Made by a program: the position numbers and the translations under genes | Origin: Aldehydirespirator sp965221605 | GTDB taxonomy: Bacteria > Actinomycetota > Acidimicrobiia > Acidimicrobiales > Aldehydirespiratoraceae | Reading direction: 5' to 3' | Assembly (NCBI GenBank): GCA_965221605.1 | Contig: CBDCSK010000004.1 | Coordinates: 124,001 to 188,000, forward strand | Length of the DNA stretch: 64,000 nt | The notes under the pieces: model-generated | What the model was told of the DNA's origin: nothing | What the model saw: only the letters and a program-made list of their open reading frames with translations | Database searches by the model: none | Part shown: positions 16,171 through 24,786 of the stretch, piece after piece | Numbering within the stretch: position 1 is the stretch's first letter | Layout of the letters: each line of letters begins with the position of its first letter

Positions 16171-17655
16171 GTGGGCCGGACTTACGCGATCCGCACCTTC
16201 GGGTGCCAGATGAACGAGCACGACTCCGAGCGGATCGCGGGCCTGCTCGAGGACGACGGCTACCGGCGTGCCCCCGTCCTGGAGGACGCCGACGTGATGG
16301 TGCTCAACACCTGCTGCATCCGGGAGAACGCCGACAACAAGCTGTACGGCGCGCTGGGCCGGCTCAAGGCCGTGAAGGCGAAGCGGCCCGACGCGCTGAT
16401 CGCGGTGGCCGGCTGTCTGGCCCAGAAGGACCGGGAACTGGTCCGGGAGCGGGCCGGCCATGTCGATGTGGTGTTCGGCACCCACAACGTGCACCGTGCC
16501 GCCGAGCTCGTCGACCACGCCCGGCGGCACGGTCCGGTGGTGGAGATCCTCGCCGAGACGGTCCGAGAGGACGCCGAGGCCTTCCCGTCGGCGCTGCCCG
16601 TGCGCCGGGAGGCCGATCACTCGGCCTGGGTCACCATCCAGATCGGCTGTGATAACAGCTGCACGTTCTGCATCGTGCCGGCAGTGCGCGGCCCAGAGAT
16701 CAGCCGCCCCTTCGGTGAACTGGTCGACGAGGTGCGGGACCTGGTAGCCGGCGGCGTCAGCGAGGTGACCCTGCTGGGCCAGAACGTGAACAGCTACGGC
16801 CGCGACCTGGCCCTCACGCGCCGGGGGAGCGGCAGCGGAGACGACGCATGGTGGTGCGGACCGGACTGGGTGTCGGACCGGCGGGCCCGGCCGCTGTTCG
16901 CCGACCTGCTCCGTGCGGTGGGGGAGGTCGACGGCATCCGGCGGGTGCGTTTCACCAGCCCCCATCCCAAGGACCTGAGGCCCGAGACGATCGCGGCCAT
17001 GGCCGAGGTCCCGGCGGTGTGCGAGCACCTGCACCTGCCGCTCCAGTCCGGCAGTGACGCCGTGCTGAAGGCGATGCGCCGCGGATACACGGCTGAGCGC
17101 TATCTCGAGCGCCTCCGGGCGGTGAGGGCCGCGGTGGATGACCTAGCTGTGTCCACCGACATCATCGTCGGGTTCCCCGGCGAGACGGAGGCGGACTTCG
17201 TCCAGACGCTCGAGGTGGCCGCCGAAGCCCGCTACGACAGCGCCTTCACGTTCATCTTCTCGCCCCGGCCCGGCACCGCGGCGGCGGAGATGGGCGACCG
17301 GTTCGTGCCCCACGACGTGTCCGTGGACCGCTACGAGAGGCTGCGGCGGGTGATCGAACGCTCCAGCCGCCTCGCCAACGAGGCTCGCATCGGCAGGATC
17401 GAGGAGGTCGTCGTGGAGGGACCCAGCAAGAAGGACCCCGCGGTCACCACAGGACGCAGCCGGCGCAACACCCTGATGCACTTCGGATCGCCACCCGGCG
17501 GCGTGCCGCCAACCGGCACCTACGCCCGGGTCGAAGTCACCGCGGCCGCGGCCAACTTCCTGCAGGCCACCCTGGTAGACCTCGAGGCGCCGCCAGCGGC
17601 TCCGGTGCAGGAATCCTCGGGCCGTCGCCTCATCCCCGTGGCCGCCGCAAGCTGA
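16171..17655 (+). CDS. miaB: tRNA-2-methylthio-N6-dimethylallyladenosine synthase MiaB
   Basis: MiaB adds the methylthio group to i6A37 of tRNAs reading UNN codons. The MTTase N-terminus (IRTFGCQMNEHDSERIAGLL), NTCCIRENAD and AGCLAQKD give the first-cluster cysteines; the radical-SAM motif is CDNSCTFC followed by IVPAVRGPE; a TRAM domain lies near the C-terminus. Between NVNSYGRDL and RPLFADLLR there is a Gly/Ser/Trp-rich insert of about 25 residues that looks longer than usual. The start is chosen by its leaderless promoter. Its substrate-making partner MiaA follows about 100 bp downstream. Confidence 0.95.
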   Translation: MGRTYAIRTFGCQMNEHDSERIAGLLEDDGYRRAPVLEDADVMVLNTCCIRENADNKLYGALGRLKAVKAKRPDALIAVAGCLAQKDRELVRERAGHVDVVFGTHNVHRAAELVDHARRHGPVVEILAETVREDAEAFPSALPVRREADHSAWVTIQIGCDNSCTFCIVPAVRGPEISRPFGELVDEVRDLVAGGVSEVTLLGQNVNSYGRDLALTRRGSGSGDDAWWCGPDWVSDRRARPLFADLLRAVGEVDGIRRVRFTSPHPKDLRPETIAAMAEVPAVCEHLHLPLQSGSDAVLKAMRRGYTAERYLERLRAVRAAVDDLAVSTDIIVGFPGETEADFVQTLEVAAEARYDSAFTFIFSPRPGTAAAEMGDRFVPHDVSVDRYERLRRVIERSSRLANEARIGRIEEVVVEGPSKKDPAVTTGRSRRNTLMHFGSPPGGVPPTGTYARVEVTAAAANFLQATLVDLEAPPAAPVQESSGRRLIPVAAAS

Positions 17656-17752
17656 CTGGGGCGGTGAATCCGAGCCAGCGAGCGCCGGTCGGCGGTCATC
17701 GGGGTGCCTCCGATGCCGCCAGCCTGATCGCCGCGACAAGGAGACGACGTTC

Positions 17753-18763
17753 GTGGGCGGATCGCCCGATGCCGCCGACGTGACCGCCGACGCTCCGGCG
17801 CAGCGCGGAACGAGCGCAGGCCGGCCGCCGGCTGATCGGACGGCACTCGCGGAGCGCCCGCTGGTGATCGTCGGCCCCACCGCCTCCGGCAAGTCCGATA
17901 TCGCGATGGGCGTGGCCCGGCTGATCGGCGCAGCCGAGATCGTGACTCTCGACTCGATGCAGGTCTACCGGGGCATGGACATCGGTACGGCCACCCCCAA
18001 TGCGGCCGAGCAGACCGAGGCGCCCCACCATCTGATCGATCTCGTGGACCCGTCCGAAGAGTTCGCGGTGGCCGAGTTCCAGGCCAGGGCCCGAGAGGTG
18101 ATCGGCGAGATCCGCGGTCGGGACGCCGTCCCCGTGCTGGTAGGCGGGACGGGACTGTACCTGCGGGCCGTGATAGACGAGCTCCGGATTCCGGGCCGCT
18201 TTCCGAGGGTCCGCGATGAACTCGAGGCCGAGTCCGACACCGCGGCCCTGCACCGGCGCCTGGCCGCTCTCGACCCGGTCGCCGCCGGCCGCATGGAGCC
18301 GTCCAACCGCCGCCGGATCATCAGGGCCCTCGAAGTAACCGAGGGCAGCGGTCAACCCTTCTCGTCCTACGGGCCCGGCCTGGGCCACTACCCGCCGGTT
18401 CAGTTCGTGCAGGTGGGCCTGCGCTGGGACCGGGACCGGCTCGACGAGCGCATCACCGCCCGGTACCAGCGGCAGATGGCCGACGGCCTCCTCGACGAGG
18501 TCCGGTCACTGGCCGAAGGAACGCTCTCGCGCACCGCCGCCCAGGCGCTCGGCTACAAGGAACTGCTCGCCCACGTACGCGGGGAGACGACCCTAGACGA
18601 GGCGCTGGACCTGGCGATCATGCGCACCCGGCGCTTCGCCCGCCGCCAGGAGCGCTGGTTACGCCGCGACCCCCGCATCCGTTGGCTCGACGCCCCGACG
18701 ACCCCCACGGACGCTATGTCCGCCTGGAACGACGCAGCCGGCCCGTGTTCACCCCAACATTGA
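17753..18763 (+). CDS. miaA: tRNA dimethylallyltransferase MiaA
   Basis: MiaA transfers the dimethylallyl group to A37, giving the substrate of MiaB. Visible are the P-loop GPTASGKSDIA (about residue 40), LDSMQVYRGMDIGTATP, the PHHLIDLVDP segment, GGTGLYLRAV, and the C-terminal ALGYKELLAH with TRRFARRQERWLRRD, the tRNA-binding end. The N-terminal 35 residues are Ala/Asp/Pro-rich and look disordered. The GTG at 17753 has AAGGAG about nine bases upstream. The C-terminus lies 130 bp before the ParS-RES module. Confidence 0.95.
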   Translation: MGGSPDAADVTADAPAQRGTSAGRPPADRTALAERPLVIVGPTASGKSDIAMGVARLIGAAEIVTLDSMQVYRGMDIGTATPNAAEQTEAPHHLIDLVDPSEEFAVAEFQARAREVIGEIRGRDAVPVLVGGTGLYLRAVIDELRIPGRFPRVRDELEAESDTAALHRRLAALDPVAAGRMEPSNRRRIIRALEVTEGSGQPFSSYGPGLGHYPPVQFVQVGLRWDRDRLDERITARYQRQMADGLLDEVRSLAEGTLSRTAAQALGYKELLAHVRGETTLDEALDLAIMRTRRFARRQERWLRRDPRIRWLDAPTTPTDAMSAWNDAAGPCSPQH

Positions 18764-18839
18764 TGTAGTTGCGCGCCTATAGGGGGTCAACGGCGGCAGT
18801 ATAGACAGCAGGGCTGGTTGCTGGCCTGAACGACACATC

Positions 18840-18877
18840 TGCGACTCCTGTCTGACATACATGCGACGCTCATTGTC
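18840..18877 (+). promoter_or_regulatory. Direct repeats upstream of the ParS-like gene, candidate operator
   Basis: TGCGAC followed a few bases later by TGTC occurs twice (18840-18852 and 18862-18877), about 22 bp apart, directly before the -10 box. Two turns of spacing suits dimeric HTH binding. An incomplete third GCGACAC follows near 18886. Confidence 0.4.
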
Positions 18878-18878
18878 A

Positions 18879-18884
18879 TATAAT
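18879..18884 (+). promoter_or_regulatory. -10 box (TATAAT) of the parS-res operon
   Basis: A consensus TATAAT ends 9 nt before the ATG at 18894, with no Shine-Dalgarno, so the message is leaderless or nearly so. This is the best -10 match in the window. Confidence 0.6.
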
Positions 18885-18893
18885 AGCGACACT

Positions 18894-19229
18894 ATGGCAT
18901 CGTTAGCAGCGCTCGTAGACGATCTTTGCGGTAGCCGGGTGGTGGACACCGCCGACTTGGCGCTGGTCAGCGACACCAATCAGCGCAGTGTGGCCCGTTG
19001 GCGAGCCGAGCAGGCCAGTCCTAGGAGGCAGGCCGAGGACCGTTTACTGGAGCTGGGCGCTGTGGTCGACCTGGCCCGCAACGTGATGCACGACGATGCC
19101 GCACGCATGTGGATGCGGGCACCCAACCAGGACCTCGGCTTTGAGAAGCCGCTGAACATGGTGAGGGAGGGCAAGTACCAGCGCGTCGTAGATCTGCTGC
19201 TTGCGCTGGCCGAGGGCGTCACAACCTGA
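18894..19229 (+). CDS. MbcA/ParS/Xre-type antitoxin
   Basis: A 111-residue protein. Residues about 15-50 form an HTH-like segment (VSDTNQRSVARWRAEQASPRRQAEDRL). The C-terminal part, with DDAARMWMRAPNQDLGFEKPLNMVREGKYQRVVDLL in two pieces, is the toxin-binding domain of the MbcA/ParS/Xre family (WLxxPNxxL-x-PL-x-GxxxxVxxLL). It is followed one base later by a RES-domain toxin, the standard Xre-RES or MbcA-MbcT order. Such antitoxins block the NAD+-consuming toxin and repress their own promoter; direct repeats upstream may be the operator. Confidence 0.85.
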   Translation: MASLAALVDDLCGSRVVDTADLALVSDTNQRSVARWRAEQASPRRQAEDRLLELGAVVDLARNVMHDDAARMWMRAPNQDLGFEKPLNMVREGKYQRVVDLLLALAEGVTT

Positions 19230-19230
19230 G

Positions 19231-19773
19231 ATGGACGGATTCAATCCGCAGTACCTGGCACGGGCTGGTGCGTCGCGAGCGGATGTGACCGGGTACCGGA
19301 ACCAGGCGCCAGGATTCGATCCTCGCAGCGGCGAGGGAGCGCGGCGGTTCGGGGGCCGCTTCAACCCGCCGGGCAGCTTTCCGACGCTGTACCTGTGCTC
19401 GACGCGGGCCTGCGCTGTGAGCGAGCTGCGTCGACAGGCCGGTCGGCAGGGCATCAAGGTAGAACACATGCTGCCGCGGGAGCTGTGGGTCGTCACCGTC
19501 AGTCTGCGGCGGGTACTCGATCTCACACATCCCCGGAGCCTTCTAGCGCTCGGCCTCGACGTCGAGGATCTTGTTCGCGATGACCACGGATTCACCCAGA
19601 CTTTGGGCCGGTTCGCCAGCGAGTTCGGCTATCAGGCGATCCGTGCGCCCTCAGCCACCGGCACTGATGACGTGTTCGCTGTCATGGTCGACAACCTCGG
19701 TGGCAGGAGATTGCACGTCGAAAGAGTGGAGACTTGGACGACCGTCGATCATCTGGACGTTGCCGTCTCGTGA
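19231..19773 (+). CDS. RES-domain toxin (NAD+-degrading, MbcT-like)
   Basis: The 180 residues match the RES family. After ARAGAS comes FDPRSGEGARRFGGRFNPPGS in two overlapping pieces, whose Arg and GGRFNPPG are the RES hallmark, then LYLCSTRACAVSELRR, supplying the conserved Tyr and Glu. Later a Ser/Asp-rich VFAVMVDNLGG strand closes the fold. Characterised members (MbcT, RES of Xre-RES pairs) destroy NAD+ by phosphorolysis or hydrolysis, starving the cell. The ATG is 1 bp after the antitoxin stop, so translation is coupled. The active-site residues seem intact, implying a live toxin. Confidence 0.85.
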   Translation: MDGFNPQYLARAGASRADVTGYRNQAPGFDPRSGEGARRFGGRFNPPGSFPTLYLCSTRACAVSELRRQAGRQGIKVEHMLPRELWVVTVSLRRVLDLTHPRSLLALGLDVEDLVRDDHGFTQTLGRFASEFGYQAIRAPSATGTDDVFAVMVDNLGGRRLHVERVETWTTVDHLDVAVS

Positions 19774-19884
19774 CGCCTTTGTTGTTCGTTACGCGGTTGG
19801 AGGAGCATCGACTGCATCACTCCGGCGACCTGGCACGCGAGGCGCCGCGTTTCCGATGCGCCCCGAGCAGGCGAGAATGCAGCT

Positions 19885-20736
19885 ATGACGGCAGGTCTGC
19901 GACTCCACAAGCTCCATGGGCTGGGCAACGACTTCCTGGTCGCGTTTGTCGATGAGTTGCCGGCTGATGCCGACGCAGCCGGGACGGCCGCCGCGCTGTG
20001 CCATCGCCGCCGAGGTGTGGGTGCTGACGGGCTGATCTATGCCGTGACGGACCCCGCGGACGGCGGTGGAGGCGGCTCGGTGAGAATGCAACTCTGGAAC
20101 TCCGACGGCTCGTCGGCTGAGGTGTCGGGCAACGGTTTGCGGTGCCTGGCGCACGCCGTCGCCGTCATCCACGGGTCCGCGGAACTAGACATCGTCGCGC
20201 GAACGGGGGCCGGGGAGCGCCGGTGCAGGATCACCTCGACGGACACGCCCGGCACGGTGGTTGGAACCACCGAAATGGGCTCGCTCGGACCCGGTCCTCT
20301 TCCCGACCGGTTCAGTCGAAGCCCCGAAGTCGCCGTGGACCGCATTCTCGGGCCGGATGCGATCGCACGATGGGCCACGCTGGATGTGGGCAACCCCCAT
20401 GTCGTCTTGGCCGTGGATGATCCCAGCGACGTGCCGCTGGAATCCGCTGGACCAGCGGTCGAGGCCATCTTCTCCGGGGGCATCAACGCCCATTTTGGTG
20501 CCGTCACCGGCTCCGACGAGATCACTCTGGGAGTATGGGAGCGCGGCGCTGGCGCCACCGCGGCGTGTGGGACGGGAGCGGTGGCCGCGGCGTCGGCTTT
20601 CCACGGCTGGGGAGAGGTGGGCCAGAATGTGACCGTGCGAATGGCCGGTGGCGACGCTCAGGTAGACCTTACGGAGCCCGTGACTCTGACGGGTGAATCG
20701 ACATACGTCGCCACGATGGAACTCCCCGATGTCTAA
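19885..20736 (+). CDS. dapF: Diaminopimelate epimerase
   Basis: DapF converts LL- to meso-diaminopimelate for peptidoglycan and lysine. The N-terminus LRLHKLHGLGNDFLV and the two catalytic cysteines are visible: Cys 87 in NGLRCLAHA and Cys 228 in AACGTGAVAAA. RRRGVGADGLIY and the MQLWNSDGSSAEVSGNG substrate-binding stretch are also present. The 283 residues are the standard length. It lies downstream of the ParS-RES insertion, while dapC, dapD and dapE follow about 2 kb later, so this strand carries the late steps of the succinylase route together. Confidence 0.95.
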   Translation: MTAGLRLHKLHGLGNDFLVAFVDELPADADAAGTAAALCHRRRGVGADGLIYAVTDPADGGGGGSVRMQLWNSDGSSAEVSGNGLRCLAHAVAVIHGSAELDIVARTGAGERRCRITSTDTPGTVVGTTEMGSLGPGPLPDRFSRSPEVAVDRILGPDAIARWATLDVGNPHVVLAVDDPSDVPLESAGPAVEAIFSGGINAHFGAVTGSDEITLGVWERGAGATAACGTGAVAAASAFHGWGEVGQNVTVRMAGGDAQVDLTEPVTLTGESTYVATMELPDV

Positions 20737-20844
20737 GGCGAACCCGCTGCCACGCACTGAACATCGACCGACCCTTGACGAGTACCGAAGATCCCGTAGC
20801 GCCTCAGGACAGCAGCCCGGCGCACCCAGCCGTGGAATCGACTA

Positions 20845-21150
20845 GTGACGGATCGCACCGTCGTAGCCGTCACACTTGTCCTCGCTTTCTTGGCGTTTGT
20901 CATCCTGGCCGTGCCTGCCGATGACAACCGCGCAACGGTGATCTTCGTACTTGTTGTCTTCAGCCCCGTATTGTTCATTGTGGCCTTGGTGGTGGCGCTC
21001 GGCCCTTCGCGAAGGGAGCGCAGGCGCTACGAGGACTATCTCAGCCGCGCCTGCGCTGCGGGTCGGCGTATCGACGACGAACTGAAGGCCGAGGCCCGCG
21101 AGTACGCCTATCGCCGCCAGTGGGCACGCGATCGCGAGGATGATCAGTGA
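20845..21150 (+). CDS. Small membrane protein of unknown function
   Basis: A 101-residue protein with two hydrophobic helices (about 5-24 and 32-54) and a strongly charged cytoplasmic-like tail rich in Arg and Glu (PSRRERRRYEDYL, then YAYRRQWARDRED). I recognise no family. GTG start; its stop overlaps the hflX start by 4 bp (GTGA), so the two are made together, which is the only clue to its role. Confidence 0.7.
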   Translation: MTDRTVVAVTLVLAFLAFVILAVPADDNRATVIFVLVVFSPVLFIVALVVALGPSRRERRRYEDYLSRACAAGRRIDDELKAEAREYAYRRQWARDREDDQ

Positions 21151-22541
21151 CAGAAGACGCTCACGACCGCGATGTCGACGGAGACCTCGAAGCTAGCGAT
21201 GGCGAGACGCGCATCACCGGCAGCGACACGCACCGGGGCGGGTTCGGCGAGTTCGGTGGTGACGGGCCCGGCCTCATCGACCGGGCCTTCCGGGAGAGGA
21301 TCGTCCTGGTCGGCGTGACCCGGCCGGGCCGGAACGCCGCGGCCACCGACGCCTCCCTCGACGAGCTCAGCCTGCTGGTGGACACCGCCGGCGCGGACGC
21401 CGTCGAGAGGGTCTGCCAGCGCCGGGCCGCCCCCGACCCGGCCACCTTCGTGGGCACCGGCAAGGCTCGTGAGATCCGCGCCATCGCGGAGGAGGTGGAC
21501 TGCGACACGGTGGTGTTCGACGACGAGCTCAGCCCGGCGCAGCAGTTCAACCTGGAGAGGCTGCTCGGGCGCACGGCGTTGGACCGCACCGCGGTGATCC
21601 TCGACATCTTCGCCCAGAACGCCAGCACCCCCGAGGGCAAGGCCCAGGTGGAGCTGGCCCAGCTCCGGTACCGGCTGCCCCGCCTGCGGGGCGCGGGACG
21701 GCGGCTTTCCCAGCAGGCGGGCGGCATCGGCACCCGGGGCCCCGGCGAGACCCAGCTAGAGGTCGGCCGCCGGCAACTGGAGCGCCGCATCCACAAGCTC
21801 GAGGCCGACCTCCGTCGCATCGCCGGCCACCGCCGGACCCAGTCCAAGGCCCGCACCCGCACCCGGAACCGGGCGGTGGCCATCGTCGGCTACACCAACG
21901 CGGGAAAGTCGTCGCTGCTCAACCGGCTCACCTCAGCCTCCGTGGCGGCGGAGGACCGCCTGTTCGCCACCCTCGACCCCACCACCCGGCGCCTGGGCCT
22001 GCCCGGCGGCGAGACGGTGTTCATCACCGACACGGTCGGGTTCGTGCGCAAGCTGCCCCACCAGTTGGTGGAGGCGTTCAAGACGACCCTCGACGTGGTG
22101 CGTGACGCCGACCTGCTGGTCCATGTCGTGGACAGCGCCGACAGCGACCCCGACGGCTCGATGGCGGCCGTGCGCGTGGTGCTGGCCGAGATCGAGGCGG
22201 ACGCGGTCCCCGAACTGGTGGTGTACAACAAGAGCGACCTGGGCCCGGCAGCAGCCCGGCTGGCCGAGCGCACCGAGGGCTCGGTGGCCGTGTCGGCTGC
22301 CACCGGCGAAGGGATCGAGGAGCTGCTGGGCGCCATCGGCGACCGCATGCGCCGCGTCGCCCGCGAGGTCGAGCTGGTGGTGCCGTGGGACCGGGGCGAC
22401 GTGCTCGCGGGAGTGCACCGGGAGGGCCAGGTGCTGGACTCCACCGCCACCGAGCACGGGATGAGGGTCAGGGCCCGCCTGGAGCCGTCGTCGGTCGGCG
22501 CGCTCAGCCGCTACGTGGTCAACGGCTGGGACGGCGAGTGA
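21147..22541 (+). CDS. hflX: GTPase HflX
   Basis: HflX is a ribosome-associated GTPase that splits stalled or vacant 50S/70S ribosomes under stress. The N-terminal subdomain has FVGTGKAREI, VVFDDELSPAQQFNLE and the QAGGIGTRGPGETQLE signature. The G domain follows: P-loop GYTNAGKSS, switch ATLDPTTRRL, DTVGF, and NKSD. Length 464 residues. It sits downstream of miaA, as in many bacteria, though here dapF and the TA pair come between. Confidence 0.95.
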   Translation: MTEDAHDRDVDGDLEASDGETRITGSDTHRGGFGEFGGDGPGLIDRAFRERIVLVGVTRPGRNAAATDASLDELSLLVDTAGADAVERVCQRRAAPDPATFVGTGKAREIRAIAEEVDCDTVVFDDELSPAQQFNLERLLGRTALDRTAVILDIFAQNASTPEGKAQVELAQLRYRLPRLRGAGRRLSQQAGGIGTRGPGETQLEVGRRQLERRIHKLEADLRRIAGHRRTQSKARTRTRNRAVAIVGYTNAGKSSLLNRLTSASVAAEDRLFATLDPTTRRLGLPGGETVFITDTVGFVRKLPHQLVEAFKTTLDVVRDADLLVHVVDSADSDPDGSMAAVRVVLAEIEADAVPELVVYNKSDLGPAAARLAERTEGSVAVSAATGEGIEELLGAIGDRMRRVAREVELVVPWDRGDVLAGVHREGQVLDSTATEHGMRVRARLEPSSVGALSRYVVNGWDGE

Positions 22542-22653
22542 CTGCGGAGCGCGGCGCGGCCCGGGGTCGGTGCGGGGGCTGGTCGGCGAATCCGGAGCGC
22601 GGCACCAACGGGCTCTGCGGTGGGAGAGGCGCGGTCGGCGCAGGGGACGACCG

Positions 22654-23847
22654 GTGACTGCGGGCTTCGCGCCGCCCCCGTATCCCTACGAGAGGCTCGA
22701 CGAGTTGCGGGCTGTGGCTGCGACTCTGGCGGGGGGCGTGGTGGACTGCTCGATCGGGACCCCCTGCGATCCGCCCCCAAGGGCGGTGTTGGAGGCGCTC
22801 GCCGAGTCTGGTACCGAGCGCGGCTACCCGGCGTCGGTCGGCTCGGTGGCCTTCCGGCAGGCCGCCACAGGATGGTTGCAACGCCGCTTCGGGGTCGGCC
22901 TGGATCCGGACTCCCAGGTCGCAGCATGCATAGGCACCAAGGAGTTCGTGGCTTCGCTCCCCAGCTACTTGAGACTCCGCCATCCGGGGCGAGACACCGT
23001 GCTGTACCCGGCGGTGTCGTACCCGTCGTACGCGATGGGGGCGACCCTGGCCGGGTGCCGGTCCGTGCCGGTGGCCGTGGACCAGCACTTCCGCGTCGAC
23101 CTCTCCACAATCGACCCCCGCGACGCCGGGAGGGCCCTGTGCCTGTGGGTGAACACGCCTGGAAACCCGGCCGGCGCCCTCGACGACCTGGGTGCGGCCG
23201 CCGCGTGGGGCAGGCACAACGGCGTGCTCGTCGCCAGCGACGAGTGCTACGCCGAGTTCACCTGGGACGGCCCTCCCCGCACGATCCTGGAGCACGGCGC
23301 CCACGGAGTGCTGGCCGTCCACTCGCTGTCGAAGCGTTCGAACATGGCCGGCGTGCGGGCCGGGTTCTACGCGGGCGACGCCGAGTTGGTCCACTACCTG
23401 CGCGAGTGCCGCAAGCACGCGGGCTGCATGGTGCCCGGCCCTGTGCAGGCGGCCGCGGTGGCGGCCTGGGCCGACCAGGGACACGTCGACAAGCAGCGTA
23501 GCCTCTACTGGAGCCGCCTCGGCCGGCTCACATCGATCATCCAGCTGGCCAACAGGCTCGGACGGTTCGGCGATGCTCGATCCACGATCGATGACGCGTC
23601 CGCGTGTCCGGGGTTGCCCGCCGGCGGCTTCTACGTGTGGACTCGCGCTCCCGGTGGCGACGCCTGGGCTTCCGCGGATGCGCTGGCCCGCAGCTGCGGT
23701 TTGATCGTCAGTCCGGGAGAGTTCTACAGCGGGCAGCCATGCGCCCCCGGGTCCGTCGATGCCGGCGAGTATGTCCGCATCGCCGCGGTGCAGCCGGAAG
23801 AACGTCTCCAGCTCGCGGAGTCGCGCCTGTTGGAACTGGCCGGCTAG
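22654..23847 (+). CDS. dapC: N-succinyldiaminopimelate aminotransferase (DapC-type, class I/II)
   Basis: A PLP enzyme of 397 residues. The fold-type I features are SIGTPCDPPP near the start, YPSYAMGATLAG, NTPGNPAG, SDECYAEF, and HSLSKRSNMAGVRAG, whose Lys should bind PLP. The actinobacterial DapC group has this SLSKRSN motif, and the immediate neighbours dapD, dapE and dapF support transfer of the amino group to N-succinyl-2-amino-6-ketopimelate. The GTG at 22654 is used because the frame upstream is arginine-rich and unlike the family. The ferredoxin gene found before dapC in many actinobacteria is absent. Confidence 0.88.
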   Translation: MTAGFAPPPYPYERLDELRAVAATLAGGVVDCSIGTPCDPPPRAVLEALAESGTERGYPASVGSVAFRQAATGWLQRRFGVGLDPDSQVAACIGTKEFVASLPSYLRLRHPGRDTVLYPAVSYPSYAMGATLAGCRSVPVAVDQHFRVDLSTIDPRDAGRALCLWVNTPGNPAGALDDLGAAAAWGRHNGVLVASDECYAEFTWDGPPRTILEHGAHGVLAVHSLSKRSNMAGVRAGFYAGDAELVHYLRECRKHAGCMVPGPVQAAAVAAWADQGHVDKQRSLYWSRLGRLTSIIQLANRLGRFGDARSTIDDASACPGLPAGGFYVWTRAPGGDAWASADALARSCGLIVSPGEFYSGQPCAPGSVDAGEYVRIAAVQPEERLQLAESRLLELAG

Positions 23848-23852
23848 CGGGA

Positions 23853-23910
23853 GCCGACCAACTCCTGTCAATTCTCCACCTATACGGTGGATTCTTGACA
23901 GGAGTTCGGC
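23853..23910. terminator. Long hairpin between dapC and dapD
   Basis: A near-perfect inverted repeat: AACTCCTGTCAA pairs with TTGACAGGAGTT (12 bp), then a 3x3 mismatch (TTC/TTC), then TCCACC with GGTGGA, around a TATAC loop. Flanking GCC/GGC can extend the stem. There is no clear T-run, so it could be a factor-assisted or bidirectional terminator or another RNA/DNA structure. It lies before the separate dapD promoter. Confidence 0.55.
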
Positions 23911-23946
23911 TGTGGTGTTCGCATCCGTCCGTGAGGCAGCGGCCAG

Positions 23947-23952
23947 TAGCCT
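23947..23952 (+). promoter_or_regulatory. -10 box (TAGCCT), leaderless promoter of dapD
   Basis: TAGCCT ends 8 nt before the dapD ATG, with no Shine-Dalgarno. It lies downstream of the hairpin, so dapD probably has its own transcript. Confidence 0.5.
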
Positions 23953-23960
23953 TCCAGCCC

Positions 23961-24785
23961 ATGTCCGATCTTGAGTCCCGCATCAGCCAGCTCTGGGAAG
24001 CTCGCCCCGATCTCGACGGCGAGGATCCCGAAGTGATCGCCACCGTGCACGAGGTTATCGACGCCCTCGACACCGGTGAGGCCAGAGTGGCCGAGGTGCT
24101 CGACGACGGCTCCGTGAGGGTCAATCAGTGGTGCAAGCAGGCGATCCTGCTGCTGTTCTCCACGGCCAGGATGAGCACCATCGAGCTCGGCCCGTTCGAG
24201 TTCGCCGACAAGATCCCGCTCAAGACCGACTACGCGGCCCGGGGCGTCCGGGTGGTGCCGGGAGCGTCGGCCCGATGGGGCAGCTACCAGGCGCCGGGCG
24301 TGATCATGATGCCCAGCTACACCAACATCGGCGCCCATGTGGGGGCCAACACGATGGTGGACACTTGGGCGACGGTGGGGTCGTGCGCCCAGATCGGCGC
24401 CAACGTTCACCTCTCGGGCGGGGTCGGCATCGGCGGCGTGCTCGAGCCTCCGGTAGCCCAACCGGTGATCGTCGAGGACGATTGCCTGATCGGTAGCCGC
24501 TGCATCGTGGCCGACGGCGCCCGCGTCGGGCGGGGCACGGTGCTGGGAGCAGGGGCGATCCTCACCGGGTCGATCCCCGTCATCGACGCCGAGACCGGCG
24601 AGGAGCTGGGCCGGGGCCAGGTGCCGCCCTGGTCGGTGGCGGTGCTCGGCACCCGGACCCGCCAGTTCGGCGGCGGCGAGTTCGGCCTGCCCGCGGTGCT
24701 GGTGATCAAGCGCCTGTCGGAGGGCGAGCGCCACGACAAGTCGGCCCTGAACCAGATCCTGCGCGACCACGGCGCCGCCACCTGA
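23961..24785 (+). CDS. dapD: 2,3,4,5-tetrahydropyridine-2,6-dicarboxylate N-succinyltransferase, proteobacterial type
   Basis: DapD adds succinyl from succinyl-CoA to tetrahydrodipicolinate. The 274 residues show a left-handed beta-helix of hexapeptide repeats and the MMPSYTNIGAHVGANTMVDTWATVGSCAQIG block (in parts), SGGVGIGGVLEP, and RCIVADGARVG. These match the E. coli-type enzyme rather than the longer divergent DapD of mycobacteria and corynebacteria. The start at 23961 is set by its leaderless promoter. dapE begins immediately after it. Confidence 0.93.
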   Translation: MSDLESRISQLWEARPDLDGEDPEVIATVHEVIDALDTGEARVAEVLDDGSVRVNQWCKQAILLLFSTARMSTIELGPFEFADKIPLKTDYAARGVRVVPGASARWGSYQAPGVIMMPSYTNIGAHVGANTMVDTWATVGSCAQIGANVHLSGGVGIGGVLEPPVAQPVIVEDDCLIGSRCIVADGARVGRGTVLGAGAILTGSIPVIDAETGEELGRGQVPPWSVAVLGTRTRQFGGGEFGLPAVLVIKRLSEGERHDKSALNQILRDHGAAT

Positions 24786-24786
24786 C

